Of a stretch of 46,550 bases of DNA, positions 21,707 to 30,358 are shown piece by piece. Each line of letters begins with the position of its first letter. The first letter of the stretch is position 1. The notes below the pieces were generated by a model that did not search any database, was not told the DNA's origin, and saw only the letters and a list, made by a program, of their open reading frames with translations. The stretch spans positions 1-46,550 of the forward strand of contig DBYH01000008.1 in the NCBI GenBank assembly GCA_002310095.1, in the 5' to 3' direction. Position numbers and translations under genes: made by a program. This DNA is from Firmicutes bacterium UBA1191 (GTDB lineage Bacteria; Bacillota; Clostridia; Peptostreptococcales; Anaerovoracaceae).

Positions 21707-22510
21707 CTATTTTATATACAGATCCACGGTCCGCCTTCCCCAGCGCACGGCCTCCCCGCGCGTGTTAAAGAAAAGGTCGATGCGGTTGCCCCTTATGGCT
21801 CCTCCCGTATCCTCGGCGTGAACCTCTCCGTAGCCCGGCACATATCCGTAGGATCCCATCGAGATGACCCGCCTGTCGACGGCCATGGTTCCCCGGTGCG
21901 GCCATGTGCCCGTAGCGGTCCTGTTGCCCGTATGGGTGTAGCCCGTGGCGACCACCGTGATGACTTTGCTGTACTTGACGCCGTTGTACGAGACTGCGGT
22001 GCCTTCAGCGACCACCTGGGTCACAGGCTTCCTGACCGTCCTTCTGCCTATCTCCTTCCGGCTCTGTTCGATGCCGCCGAGAGTGATGATCTCGTAGGTG
22101 ACCTTGTCTTCGCCCTTCACTCCTTCAGTGGTGACCTTCGACTCTCCTTCAAGAAGATCCGATGTGTATTCGGTCTCAGTCGCGAAGTCTGTCTCCTCCG
22201 ACACGGTCTCCTGACTGACCTCGTAAAGATCGATCTGAACGTCGGTCCCGTCCTCCAGCACGGCGTCCATGCCCGGTTTGACGACATCCTTCTCGTCCAG
22301 GGTCACGCCCCACCCGCTGATCATATCGTCGACTGAGGTCTTGACGGTCTTGTACTTGGCTGTCTGCCCGTTGACCGTCACGGTTATGTCCTTGACGCTG
22401 TAGGAAATAAGGGCAAACAGCCCGATGATGATCAGGTTGCAGCCTATGGCCAGAGCAAGGACTCTGCAGAATCTTCTGTTTTCATTAATCTTCTGCTTTA
22501 GCCAGTTCAT
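21707..22510 (-). CDS. YabE-like cell-wall protein with DUF348, G5 and 3D domains
   Basis: A 267-residue exported or membrane-anchored protein. One N-terminal membrane helix (residues ~14-38, LALAIGCNLIIIGLFALISY), a DUF348 ubiquitin-like domain (~42-95, ITVTVNGQTAKYKTVKTSV), a G5 domain (~98-172) and a C-terminal 3D domain (~180-267) with the three conserved Asp in VDRRVI, AEDTGG and RIDLFF. This is the YabE/YocH architecture of peptidoglycan-cleaving (transglycosylase-type) proteins. The gene overlaps the end of pepV by 26 bases and is the last of the livJ-nifU-pepV operon. Start ATG at 22508-22510 with GAGG. Substrate is peptidoglycan by family. Confidence 0.9.
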   Translation of the reverse strand: MNWLKQKINENRRFCRVLALAIGCNLIIIGLFALISYSVKDITVTVNGQTAKYKTVKTSVDDMISGWGVTLDEKDVVKPGMDAVLEDGTDVQIDLYEVSQETVSEETDFATETEYTSDLLEGESKVTTEGVKGEDKVTYEIITLGGIEQSRKEIGRRTVRKPVTQVVAEGTAVSYNGVKYSKVITVVATGYTHTGNRTATGTWPHRGTMAVDRRVISMGSYGYVPGYGEVHAEDTGGAIRGNRIDLFFNTRGEAVRWGRRTVDLYIK

Positions 22511-23969
22511 AAACAGCCTCTGCGTATATCTGCGCCAGCTTCACCATGTCGTCCACGGATATCTTCTCGTTCCTTTTGTGACACAGCTCCGGCTGTCCCG
22601 GAAATCTGGCCCCAAAAGCGACCACGTTCTCGAATGCTCTGGCGTATGTGCCGCCTCCTATTACAAGAGGCTCGCTCTCAGTGTCCCCCGTATTGGCGCG
22701 GTAGGCTCTCATGAGGGTCGATACCAGTTCTGAATCCGCGTCTATGTTTATAGGCAGCTGCTCTCTGTTTTTGACGATGCCGTATCCGTATCCGTCCAGC
22801 ACTTCCATGATGCCGGCGTATACCTGTGCGCCTGTGCAGCTGACCGGGTATCTGAGATTAACCGTCAGCTTCGCCGCGTTTCTGTCCAGCTCGATCATGC
22901 CCGCGTTGAACATGAGCTTTCCGGAGTCTTCGTCTTCCAAAGCGCATCCGATCCTTTCGCCGTGAACATTGAACCCGATTCTTTCGTTGTAGAAATTCAC
23001 GAAGTCCATGGTGCCGTCGTTGAGAAAGTTCAGTCCGCTGAGGAAATCCATGAGGATGGATATGGCGTTCAGACCCTGATACGGTTTCGCCGCGTGGGCA
23101 GCTCTGCCGCGGGCGGTTATCTCCAGGCTCCTGCCTGTTCCCCTGCAGCTGATGTCCCAGCCGTTCTTCTCAGCGGAGCTTTCGACCATCTCTCTGATGA
23201 GATCATAGCCGCCGCCTGACGTATCGCTTATTACTGCCTTTGCGAAATCCGGTACGGCGTTCGGCGCGGTTCCGCCTGTGAATGACGTGAGTTCGAGGCC
23301 TTTGCCTCTTGACTTAGGGAATTTGGCGATTATGTCGAAGGTCAGTATACCCTTCTCGGCTCTGATGACAGGGAAGTCCCCGTCCGGAGTGAAGCCCGCG
23401 TCCGGAAGATCCGGCGTACGCTCAAGATAGTACTCCATGCCCTTCCACCTTGTTTCCTCGTCGAGCCCCAGAATGAGACGGATCGTTTTCGCCGGTTCGA
23501 ACCCGCACTCCTTCAGCGCCTTCATGGCATAGAAAGAAGCGACGACCGGTCCCTTGTCGTCCGTCGTTCCGCGTCCCAGCACATACCCGTCGACCACTTC
23601 TCCGCAGTAGGGTTCGAAGTCCCAGCCGTCACCTTCAGGCACCACGTCCAGATGCCCAATGATGCCGATGACGCCGTCTTCAGTTCCGTCGTAATCGATG
23701 TGTCCGCCGTAGCCGTCCGCGTCAAAAGTGCTGAAACCCTCGTCCTCGCCCATGCTGAGCATGAGCCTGTAGGCCCCGTCGACAGCGTCGCCGAAAGGAC
23801 GTCCTGCCTTTGCATCTTCCTGAATGGCGTCCGGGTTTTCATCCGGCACTTCCGCGACGCTCGGTATGCTTATAAGTTTAGACAGAGATGAAAGCATCTC
23901 TGTCCTGTTTTCGATGATCCTGTTGTTTACTGTTTTCAGGAATTCTGTTTCTGTTGCTTTGTCAGTCAT
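22485..23969 (-). CDS. pepV: M20-family dipeptidase (PepV-like)
   Basis: A 494-residue cytoplasmic zinc dipeptidase of peptidase family M20A, PepV type. Metal and catalytic motifs are intact: IGHLDVVPEGDGW, GRGTTDDKGPVVAS, and the catalytic Glu pair in LGLDEETRWKG, with the later GGTYARAF and His in LCHKRNEKIS near the C-terminus. The lid domain lies around residues 255-370 with AAHAAKP. It frees amino acids from dipeptides, fitting a peptide-fermenting lifestyle. ATG with GGGGGA upstream; 12 bases after the nifU-like gene. Confidence 0.94.
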   Translation of the reverse strand: MTDKATETEFLKTVNNRIIENRTEMLSSLSKLISIPSVAEVPDENPDAIQEDAKAGRPFGDAVDGAYRLMLSMGEDEGFSTFDADGYGGHIDYDGTEDGVIGIIGHLDVVPEGDGWDFEPYCGEVVDGYVLGRGTTDDKGPVVASFYAMKALKECGFEPAKTIRLILGLDEETRWKGMEYYLERTPDLPDAGFTPDGDFPVIRAEKGILTFDIIAKFPKSRGKGLELTSFTGGTAPNAVPDFAKAVISDTSGGGYDLIREMVESSAEKNGWDISCRGTGRSLEITARGRAAHAAKPYQGLNAISILMDFLSGLNFLNDGTMDFVNFYNERIGFNVHGERIGCALEDEDSGKLMFNAGMIELDRNAAKLTVNLRYPVSCTGAQVYAGIMEVLDGYGYGIVKNREQLPINIDADSELVSTLMRAYRANTGDTESEPLVIGGGTYARAFENVVAFGARFPGQPELCHKRNEKISVDDMVKLAQIYAEAVYELAKAED

Positions 23970-23981
23970 TTCCCCCGCTGC

Positions 23982-24206
23982 TTACATTACAGCTTCTACT
24001 CCCTGAATCTCCGGATAGCTTTCCTTGAGGATCCTCTCGACGACTCCCTTGATCGTCATCTGCGCTCCCGGACATCCCGCGCAGTGTCCCTTGAGTCTTA
24101 CCTTGACGATTTTGTCTTCAGTATATTCGACGAATTCGATATCTCCGCCGTCTCTCTGCAGGAACGGTCTGATCTGATCCAGCGCGCTGTTGATTTTTTC
24201 TTCCAT
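23982..24206 (-). CDS. NifU-like (NFU domain) iron-sulfur carrier protein
   Basis: A 74-residue stand-alone NFU domain. The opening ALDQIRPFLQRDGGDIEFVEY and the cluster-binding CxxC in GHCAGCPGAQMTIKGVVERIL are textbook. It should hold a [4Fe-4S] cluster and pass it to apo-proteins. ATG at 24204-24206 with AAGGGAAA. It is placed 40 bases after the solute-binding protein gene and 12 bases before pepV, so it is probably in the same transcript even though the functions are unrelated. Confidence 0.95.
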   Translation of the reverse strand: MEEKINSALDQIRPFLQRDGGDIEFVEYTEDKIVKVRLKGHCAGCPGAQMTIKGVVERILKESYPEIQGVEAVM

Positions 24207-24246
24207 TGCTGTTTCCCTTTCTTATATATTTACTAAATCGATAACT

Positions 24247-25464
24247 TTATTTCAGGGCCTCGACCGTGTAGATCGTTGCCATCTTTCCATTCTTCCATGT
24301 GGTAATGTACGCGGTCTTGATCGGGTCGCCGTTCTGGTTGAAGTTGATCAGACCTGTCGCCCCCTCGAAGCTGTACTGAGGATCCGCGAGTATGGCGTTG
24401 ACGTCCTCGCTCGTCGCGTCATCAGGCGCCTTGTCGATGGCGTCCAGCGCTACGAAGTAGGCGTCATATCCGAGAGCCATGGCGTCGGACGGTTCGCTGT
24501 CAGTTCCGTACTCTTCGGCGTAGGCCTTCAGGAAGCTCTTTCTTTCCTTGGTGACAGCCTCGCCCTCGACACCCTTGTTGTCCGCGGCGAAGAACTGAAC
24601 GAACGCGATATTACTTGAAGTTACCTTTTCGTTGAGCATCTTCAGGAAGTCCTCGCTCTCCCACTGTGAGTCTCCGAGGAAAGTGACTGCGAGCCCCATT
24701 TCCGCCGCCTGATTCAGGATGTTCGCCGCGTCTGTATAGTCGCCCGGAAGGATAACATTGTCCACTCCGCTCTCCTTGAGTTTCTGCAGGACCTCGGTGA
24801 AATCCTTCTGGCCCGTGGTGTACTCTTCGTAGAAGGCGATGGAGTCGTCGTCATCAGTTTCCGCTTTCATTCTGTCGGTGAAAGCGGTGGCCTCAGCAAG
24901 GGCCACGTCATTATCCGAAGGCAAAAGCACCCCGGCCACGTTTTCATTCTGCGACTCAAGTATATACCTGGCCAGCAGGTCGCCCTGGTTAGACGTAACA
25001 TAACAGACCCTGTAGTAATACGGGTTGTTCGCCGTGACCAGCGGATTCGTGTTCGTGATCGCTATTGCAGGAATCTTCGCTTCTTTTATATAAGGTGAAG
25101 CCGCCAGGGAATACACGTTGCCGTAGCTGCCGAGTATTACCATCGGCTTCTTGTCCACCAGAGTCTTGGCCGCTGTCTCCGACGCGTCAATATCCGACTT
25201 GTCGTCGGAGAAGACCAGAGAGATGAGCTTGCCGTTGACGTTCGGATGCACCTTGTTCGCCAGCTGGATTCCCCTGATCTCGTCCTCTGCCGACTTGGAA
25301 TCCGCTCCCGTTACAGGCTCAAGAACGCCTATCTGAATAGTCGTCTCCGTGTCCTGTTTGTCTATGAACGCCGCCTTGAAATTGTCCCACGTCGTGCATC
25401 CGCACAGAACCGTCAGACAGGTCACAAGCAGCGCTATGAGAATTGTAGCCTTAATCTTTTTCAA
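24247..25464 (-). CDS. Branched-chain amino-acid type ABC substrate-binding lipoprotein
   Basis: An extracellular solute-binding protein of the LivJ type (periplasmic-binding fold I), about 405 residues. It starts with a lipoprotein signal (KKIKATILIALLVTCLTVLCGC; lipobox LCGC) and continues with TIQIGVLEPVTGADSKSAEDEIRGIQLA, the typical first strand of the family, and later DAYFVALDAIDKA. Ligand is unknown. No permease or ATPase genes are near, so it works with a remote transporter or as a sensor. Start: TTG at 25462-25464 with AAGGGG 8 bases before; upstream ATG/TTG codons would place extra charged residues before the signal and lack a Shine-Dalgarno. Confidence 0.9.
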   Translation of the reverse strand: MKKIKATILIALLVTCLTVLCGCTTWDNFKAAFIDKQDTETTIQIGVLEPVTGADSKSAEDEIRGIQLANKVHPNVNGKLISLVFSDDKSDIDASETAAKTLVDKKPMVILGSYGNVYSLAASPYIKEAKIPAIAITNTNPLVTANNPYYYRVCYVTSNQGDLLARYILESQNENVAGVLLPSDNDVALAEATAFTDRMKAETDDDDSIAFYEEYTTGQKDFTEVLQKLKESGVDNVILPGDYTDAANILNQAAEMGLAVTFLGDSQWESEDFLKMLNEKVTSSNIAFVQFFAADNKGVEGEAVTKERKSFLKAYAEEYGTDSEPSDAMALGYDAYFVALDAIDKAPDDATSEDVNAILADPQYSFEGATGLINFNQNGDPIKTAYITTWKNGKMATIYTVEALK

Positions 25465-25493
25465 GTCTTTCACCCCTTTGCGCATACACAACC

Positions 25494-25522
25494 ATTATAC
25501 ATACAAGTCCGAAAAAGGTAAA
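25494..25522 (-). promoter_or_regulatory. Promoter of the livJ-nifU-pepV-yabE operon
   Basis: Minus strand TTTACC (25517-25522), 17-base spacer, TATAAT (25494-25499). Transcription should start near 25487, giving a ~23-base leader that holds the AAGGGG used by the TTG start. Confidence 0.65.
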
Positions 25523-25535
25523 GGACTGAAGTTTA

Positions 25536-25544
25536 TGTTATAAT
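25536..25544 (+). promoter_or_regulatory. Extended -10 box, leaderless promoter of the M3 peptidase gene
   Basis: TGTTATAAT; hexamer TATAAT at 25539-25544 ends six bases (tagccc) before the ATG at 25551. No Shine-Dalgarno and no good -35 box. It is back to back with the promoter of the livJ-like gene. Confidence 0.75.
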
Positions 25545-25550
25545 TAGCCC

Positions 25551-27341
25551 ATGATAAGGGGCAAATCAGTAGGAACAAACGGATACGGGCTAGCCTTGCG
25601 CCTAAGGATCACAGCGATCCTTCTAAGCGTCATGGTTGCCTTTGCTTTCTCGCTTACCGGATGCGGCGAAGAAGCGCCTGAGAGCGCCGACGTGTCGGAA
25701 AACGTGGCGGGCGTCGAGTACTACCATTATGACGCAAAGGCATTCAACACCATGTGCGACGAGCTGGAAGAACTGGCCGCCGGCAAAAACGCGGACGCGG
25801 TGATCAAAAGGTACGATAAGCTCTACAGCGAAATCAGGGAACTTGAAACTCTGTACGCCGTCATATACGTAATGTATTCGACAGACGTAAAGAATGACTA
25901 CTATTCGAAGGAGCAGATCTACACCTATGACAAACTGACGCGCTGCTCGGACAGGCTCTGCGAAGTCTGCCGCAAAATCACCGAGGGCCCGTGCGCTGAC
26001 AGTTTCAGGGAGCATGTCGGCGAGGACGCTTTCAAAGATTTTGCCGAATACGACGTAATGACCAAGCGCGAGAAGAAGCTCGTGAAAAAGGAGGTCAGTC
26101 TCGTCGACGAGTACTATGACATCATGGAAAAGGTGGAGGATGAAACCTACACCTACAAAGGCGAAAACTGGAACTTCGACATGATAACCGGCGACAAGGG
26201 CAACGACCTGGCCCTTTCGGATTACAACGGATACGTCGAGATATACAACGCCCTCCTGAAGATGGCCAACGAAGAAGCCGGGCCGATCTATCTCGAGCTT
26301 CTAAAGATCAGAACGGAACTGGCGGAGCTGGCGGGCTACGACAACTACGCGGCCTACGCCGATGAGAAGGAGTACTGCCGCGACTACTCTGAAGAGGATA
26401 TCGAGCAGCTTTACAAGGACATCAAGAAAATCTCGAAGACCTATTACGACAGTTACTACAGTTCATACTGGGATGACGGCGGCAAGCCTCTCCCTAAGAT
26501 GTCCGTGAAGAAACTGCTGAAAACCCTCAGCAAGTACTCTTCCCTCGTAGACGATATGACCGAGGATTCCGCGAATCAGATGATCAGCGACAAGCTGATC
26601 ACCATCGGCGATGAAAAGAACCGCCAGGACGGAGCCTTCACGACTTACATCTACAACGCCGGATGCCCGTTCATATCCATGACCCTCGACGGGGAGCGCG
26701 ATTTCATCGTTCTGTCCCATGAGTTCGGACACTTCGTCGAATACAACAATGAAGTCCAGAAGAACGTCCTGACCGACAGCGATAACGTCGACCTGGCGGA
26801 GATCGCTTCCAACGGACTGGCAGGTCTCATGACCAACTTCTACGATGAGATATACAAGGGAAAAGCCGAGTCTGCGACAAGAGCCGCAATCGGTGAACTT
26901 CTCGAAAACGTAATAGACGGCTGCATCGAGGACGAGTTCCAGCGCGCCATATACGAGGATCCGGACATGACTCTTGAGGAGATCAACGAGCTCTACTCAG
27001 AGACCTACGCCGAATACAACTCGTGGGCCAAGGGCGATCCCGGCTACTCATGGGTGTTCGTTTCCCACAACTTCGAAGCGCCGATGTACTACATCAGCTA
27101 CACAGTCAGCGCCCTTGCCGCTCTGCAGATATGGAACCAGAGCAACAAGGACTTCGACGGAGCTGTGAAGACCTGGGAAAAATTCATAAAAGAAGGAACA
27201 TACAACAGAACCTACCTTGACGTCGTCGGCAAGTGCGGACTCATCAAGTTCACAGAAAAAGGCGCCGTCAAGAAAATATGCAAACCTGCACTTGATGCTG
27301 TAGACAGCGGATTGGATCTTAATTATGACTTTAAGGATTAA
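25551..27341 (+). CDS. Secreted M3-family oligoendopeptidase lipoprotein
   Basis: A 596-residue metallopeptidase of the M3 (oligoendopeptidase F/thimet) family. The zinc site is FIVLSHEFGHFVEYNN (HExxH) with the third ligand Glu in DLAEIASNG. Unlike most cytoplasmic OpdB/PepF enzymes, it carries an N-terminal lipoprotein signal (ITAILLSVMVAFAFSLTGC, lipobox LTGC), so it should be anchored outside the cell, where it would cut peptides for uptake. The mRNA appears leaderless. The 3' end overlaps the start of the RNase J-like gene by 17 bases, so the two are cotranscribed. Confidence 0.9.
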   Translation: MIRGKSVGTNGYGLALRLRITAILLSVMVAFAFSLTGCGEEAPESADVSENVAGVEYYHYDAKAFNTMCDELEELAAGKNADAVIKRYDKLYSEIRELETLYAVIYVMYSTDVKNDYYSKEQIYTYDKLTRCSDRLCEVCRKITEGPCADSFREHVGEDAFKDFAEYDVMTKREKKLVKKEVSLVDEYYDIMEKVEDETYTYKGENWNFDMITGDKGNDLALSDYNGYVEIYNALLKMANEEAGPIYLELLKIRTELAELAGYDNYAAYADEKEYCRDYSEEDIEQLYKDIKKISKTYYDSYYSSYWDDGGKPLPKMSVKKLLKTLSKYSSLVDDMTEDSANQMISDKLITIGDEKNRQDGAFTTYIYNAGCPFISMTLDGERDFIVLSHEFGHFVEYNNEVQKNVLTDSDNVDLAEIASNGLAGLMTNFYDEIYKGKAESATRAAIGELLENVIDGCIEDEFQRAIYEDPDMTLEEINELYSETYAEYNSWAKGDPGYSWVFVSHNFEAPMYYISYTVSALAALQIWNQSNKDFDGAVKTWEKFIKEGTYNRTYLDVVGKCGLIKFTEKGAVKKICKPALDAVDSGLDLNYDFKD

Positions 27342-28563
27342 CATCATAAGGGGCCAGGACCAGATCGGCGGCTCCATAATTGAAATCAGTACTGAAAACA
27401 CGCGCATAATAATCGATGCGGGCGCGGATCCGGACGAAGGAAAGCTTCGCTCTTCACTTCCGAAGGTGCCCGGTCTCTTCAGCGGAGAGCCGGCTTACGA
27501 CGCGGTCTTCGTCTCACACTACCATTCGGATCACATGGGACTCCTGAAATATGTCGTTGACGGAATCCCGATCTACATGGGAAAAGAGACCTACGACATC
27601 GCCCGCGCAATGAGCGAATACAAAGGCAGGAAGCCTGGTTTTTCGCCGTCCTTCATCGAAGCCGGAGTGCCGGTCATCGTCGGGGATATTACTGTCATGC
27701 CTGTGCTCTGCGACCATTCGGCCTTCGGTACGTTCATGTTCCTGGTGCAGTCCGGGGACAAAACCGTTCTCTACTCCGCCGATTTCCGTTCTACGGGACG
27801 CATGGACTTCAACGCTCTCCTTGAGGAACTGCCTGAGGTCGACGCTCTGATAGTCGAGGGAACTACCCTTTCCCGCGGGCCGGACTTCCACGAACCGAGC
27901 GAACAGGAGCTGGAAGATTTCGCGGTTGAGACCCTGGCGAAGCACAAAGGTCCGGCGGTCGTTTATCTGTCGGCAAAGAATGTGGACCGCATCCTCACGG
28001 CGCACAATGCCGCGCAGCGCTCAGGCAGAAGATTCATCATGGACGAGCTCACTGCTCTGGTCGCCGAAGCGGCGGGCCTTGACATAGACGGGCACGTCCT
28101 GCGGGCTTCCCACTCCCTGGCCGATCTTGGAGAGGTTGTAGCCACGAGCGTTGGAGGGACATTCAAGGACAACCGCAGGGCTTCTGTTTTCCCTGCCGTG
28201 TCCGAACGCAAAGCGTTCTCGTCCCCTGACTTCGTGCTCTGTCTGACGCCTCAGAGTCTGATCAACTTCCAGAAAGTTACGCGCCGCTCGTCCTTTAAGG
28301 ACGGGGTGCTGTTCATAGCGCGCCGCGAAAACGCAATATTAAAACCGGCCGCTTCAGCCTTCATTTCATTCATGAAATCCATCGGTGCCGAAGTGCCGGT
28401 CCTTCATACAAGCGGCCACGCCGACGGCGGTACTATCGACCGCCTTATCCGCGACGTGCGTCCTTCCGCGATAATCCCTGTCCACACAGAGAACGCGGAC
28501 TGGTTTGCCCGCTATGAGGACGAATGCCTGGTCATCTACGACTGCAGGGATTACGAGGTTTAG
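27325..28563 (+). CDS. Metallo-beta-lactamase fold hydrolase, RNase J-like
   Basis: A 412-residue MBL-fold protein with the metal-binding motif VSHYHSDHMG (HxHxDH), DHSAFGTFMFLV, the Asp of VLYSADFRSTGR and the C-terminal LHTSGHADGGTIDRL typical of RNase J and related RNA-processing enzymes. It is shorter than RNase J1/J2 (~555 residues) because the extra C-terminal domain is missing. Likely a nuclease, but a small-molecule hydrolase cannot be ruled out. Start ATG 27325 overlaps the end of the M3 gene by 17 bases; only a weak GGAT lies upstream. Its stop is 7 bases from the stop of the converging DUF1887 gene. Confidence 0.85.
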   Translation: MTLRINIIRGQDQIGGSIIEISTENTRIIIDAGADPDEGKLRSSLPKVPGLFSGEPAYDAVFVSHYHSDHMGLLKYVVDGIPIYMGKETYDIARAMSEYKGRKPGFSPSFIEAGVPVIVGDITVMPVLCDHSAFGTFMFLVQSGDKTVLYSADFRSTGRMDFNALLEELPEVDALIVEGTTLSRGPDFHEPSEQELEDFAVETLAKHKGPAVVYLSAKNVDRILTAHNAAQRSGRRFIMDELTALVAEAAGLDIDGHVLRASHSLADLGEVVATSVGGTFKDNRRASVFPAVSERKAFSSPDFVLCLTPQSLINFQKVTRRSSFKDGVLFIARRENAILKPAASAFISFMKSIGAEVPVLHTSGHADGGTIDRLIRDVRPSAIIPVHTENADWFARYEDECLVIYDCRDYEV

Positions 28564-28570
28564 TTGTCTG

Positions 28571-29743
28571 TTAATCTGTGACCTGGTCTTCCTGTTTCAG
28601 TCTTCTGACAAGACTGGCTTTGTCAAGGTCACCAAGTTCTATCACTTCAATGTTAAGCTCAGCAGCTCTCATCCGCATGAGAGCTCTGTTTCTGCTTGCC
28701 GGAGCCGAAGTCACTATTATGGCTCTGGAGCCTTTGCCTCCGAATCTGTCGCGGAGCACCGCCAGTTCATTCAGAGCCTCAGTTCTTATATCGCTGGTCT
28801 TGCAGCTTATGAAGACCGGCTCGATGCCTTTGACCGCCACAACGTCGATCTCGTTCGTGACGGCGTTCCTCTGGGTAGTTCCGCCTTCCCAATTCACCAC
28901 CGCGCTGAGCACCACGTCGTCGAAGCATCCCGCCGCCAGGCACGCGGTGTACACCTGAAGTTCAAGAACCGAGCCTATGTCCCGGAGCCAGAATCTTACC
29001 GTCTCATCAGGAAAAGCGAAGCTGATGCTGCCATCGCCTATCTGCAAGTCTCTTATGAGGCCTACGCTGTTTAGTTCTCGAAGCATGTTTTCATCCGCCG
29101 TCACTCTGCCGTGATCTACTTTTTCCGTCTTCGGACCTTCCGCTCTGAGCATGCCCGGCTCAGGGGAAGAAATAGCCTGGATGTAGCCAATCTGTCTCCT
29201 CCAGATTCTGCGGTACTTGCGGAATATTGAGTACAGCAGGTCGATCTGAGGAAGTCTGTGCTTCAGTTCCTCGTTGTCCTCCCTGCCCGGGAGCAGAGTA
29301 CCTCCCGCCATCAGGAAACAGGACTTGGCGTCCAGGGTCACGCTGCAAGGCAGACTCCTGGCGAAGGGCGCGTTCTGTATCTCGAAGAAGGAATTTTTCT
29401 TTCGGCTGTACGTGAAAACGGGCGCGTCTCCGCAGGCCGCTCCGGCCGCGAACAGCGACGCGTCGGTTCCGCCCGAGATATCGATGGCGCAGTCCTCGTA
29501 TGTTTCAAGGATCCTCCGAAGCTGCTTCTCGACCTTTTCGGCGTCGAGCAGACTGACCGGAACGGTTGTCAGCTTTACCGGACAGCCTCTGTACTCAAAG
29601 TACCTGTTCAGGGATTCCTTCAGCGCCTTGTCCGAAACAACTTCCGGCGGGCACAGCATGATTGTCTCTTCAGGCAGGAACATCTCCGTGCCGAGGACGT
29701 TTTCAAGTGGTCTTTCGTCGTATAATTCAATAAGCGTCTTCAT
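28571..29743 (-). CDS. DUF1887-family protein (Card1/Can2-like CARF plus PD-(D/E)XK region)
   Basis: A 390-residue protein of the DUF1887 family, which includes the CRISPR type III ancillary nucleases Card1/Can2. Residues ~1-140 look like a CARF-type Rossmann domain with the loop IDISGGTDASLFAAGA (91-94 GGTD; NITGGTK in Card1). Residues ~205-250 form a small winged-helix-like linker. Residues ~258-345 look like a PD-(D/E)XK nuclease: Glu261 in GSVLELQVY, Asp300 in NEIDVV and Lys315 in FISCKT; the usual Glu of ExK is Ser313. No cas genes or CRISPR array occur in the window. Leaderless-type promoter; converges on the RNase J-like gene. Ligand and target are unknown. Confidence 0.8.
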   Translation of the reverse strand: MKTLIELYDERPLENVLGTEMFLPEETIMLCPPEVVSDKALKESLNRYFEYRGCPVKLTTVPVSLLDAEKVEKQLRRILETYEDCAIDISGGTDASLFAAGAACGDAPVFTYSRKKNSFFEIQNAPFARSLPCSVTLDAKSCFLMAGGTLLPGREDNEELKHRLPQIDLLYSIFRKYRRIWRRQIGYIQAISSPEPGMLRAEGPKTEKVDHGRVTADENMLRELNSVGLIRDLQIGDGSISFAFPDETVRFWLRDIGSVLELQVYTACLAAGCFDDVVLSAVVNWEGGTTQRNAVTNEIDVVAVKGIEPVFISCKTSDIRTEALNELAVLRDRFGGKGSRAIIVTSAPASRNRALMRMRAAELNIEVIELGDLDKASLVRRLKQEDQVTD

Positions 29744-29749
29744 GGGTCA

Positions 29750-29758
29750 ATTATAACA
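29750..29758 (-). promoter_or_regulatory. Extended -10 box, leaderless promoter of the DUF1887 gene
   Basis: Minus strand TGTTATAAT, hexamer at 29750-29755, six bases (tgaccc) before the ATG at 29741-29743. No Shine-Dalgarno. Confidence 0.75.
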
Positions 29759-29772
29759 CACCTATGAAAAGA

Positions 29773-29794
29773 GAGATGTGATCTCTCACATCTC
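29773..29794 (-). terminator. Intrinsic terminator of the rubrerythrin gene
   Basis: GAGATGTGA (29773-29781) pairs with TCACATCTC (29786-29794) around a 4-base loop; on the minus strand it is followed by TCTTTTC. Placed 25 bases after the rubrerythrin stop. Confidence 0.8.
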
Positions 29795-29818
29795 CCTCAA
29801 AGCTTTCTCTATTAAGGC

Positions 29819-30358
29819 TTAGAAGTATCTCTTCAGCAGACCTTCGAATGCCTTGCCGTGTCTTGCTTCGTCTCTTGCCATCTCGTGTACTGTGTCGTGG
29901 ATAGCGTCGAGTCCCAGTTCCTTAGCTCTCTTAGCCAGAGCAGTCTTGCCTGCAGTCGCGCCGTTCTCAGCGTCGACTCTCATCTCGAGGTTCTTCTTGG
30001 TTGAGTCTGTTACGACTTCGCCCAGAAGCTCCGCGAACTTAGCTGCGTGCTCTGCTTCTTCGTAAGCTGCCTTCTCCCAGTAGAGGCCGATCTCAGGATA
30101 GCCTTCTCTGTGAGCAACTCTTGCCATTGCCAGGTACATGCCGACTTCGGAGCATTCGCCGTTGAAGTTGTCTCTGAGACCCTGAACGATCTCTTCATCA
30201 ACGCCCTGAGCTACGCCTACAACGTGCTCTGCAGCCCATTCTCTTTCGCCTTCTTCTACCTTGTTAAACTTCTCTGCCGGAACACCGCACTGAGGGCACT
30301 TTGCCGGTGGCGTATCGCCTTCATGGGTATAACCGCAAACTGAACATGTCCACTTCAT
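29819..30358 (-). CDS. Rubrerythrin with N-terminal rubredoxin domain (reverse type)
   Basis: A 179-residue non-haem iron protein that reduces hydrogen peroxide (and perhaps oxygen) in anaerobes. The rubredoxin-like iron site is at the N-terminus (WTCSVCGYTH and AKCPQCGVP), followed by a ferritin-like four-helix bundle with the di-iron ligands in NFNGECSEVGMYL, YEEAEHAAKF, ENGATAG and DEARHGKAF. Rubredoxin first, diiron second is the reverse arrangement of classic rubrerythrin. All Arg codons are AGA, marking very high expression. Start with AGGAGG; own promoter and terminator. Confidence 0.95.
   Translation of the reverse strand: MKWTCSVCGYTHEGDTPPAKCPQCGVPAEKFNKVEEGEREWAAEHVVGVAQGVDEEIVQGLRDNFNGECSEVGMYLAMARVAHREGYPEIGLYWEKAAYEEAEHAAKFAELLGEVVTDSTKKNLEMRVDAENGATAGKTALAKRAKELGLDAIHDTVHEMARDEARHGKAFEGLLKRYF

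Noticed and set aside
28564..29818. CRISPR array or cas genes linked to the DUF1887 gene
   Set aside because: No direct-repeat array and no cas-like protein found anywhere in the window.
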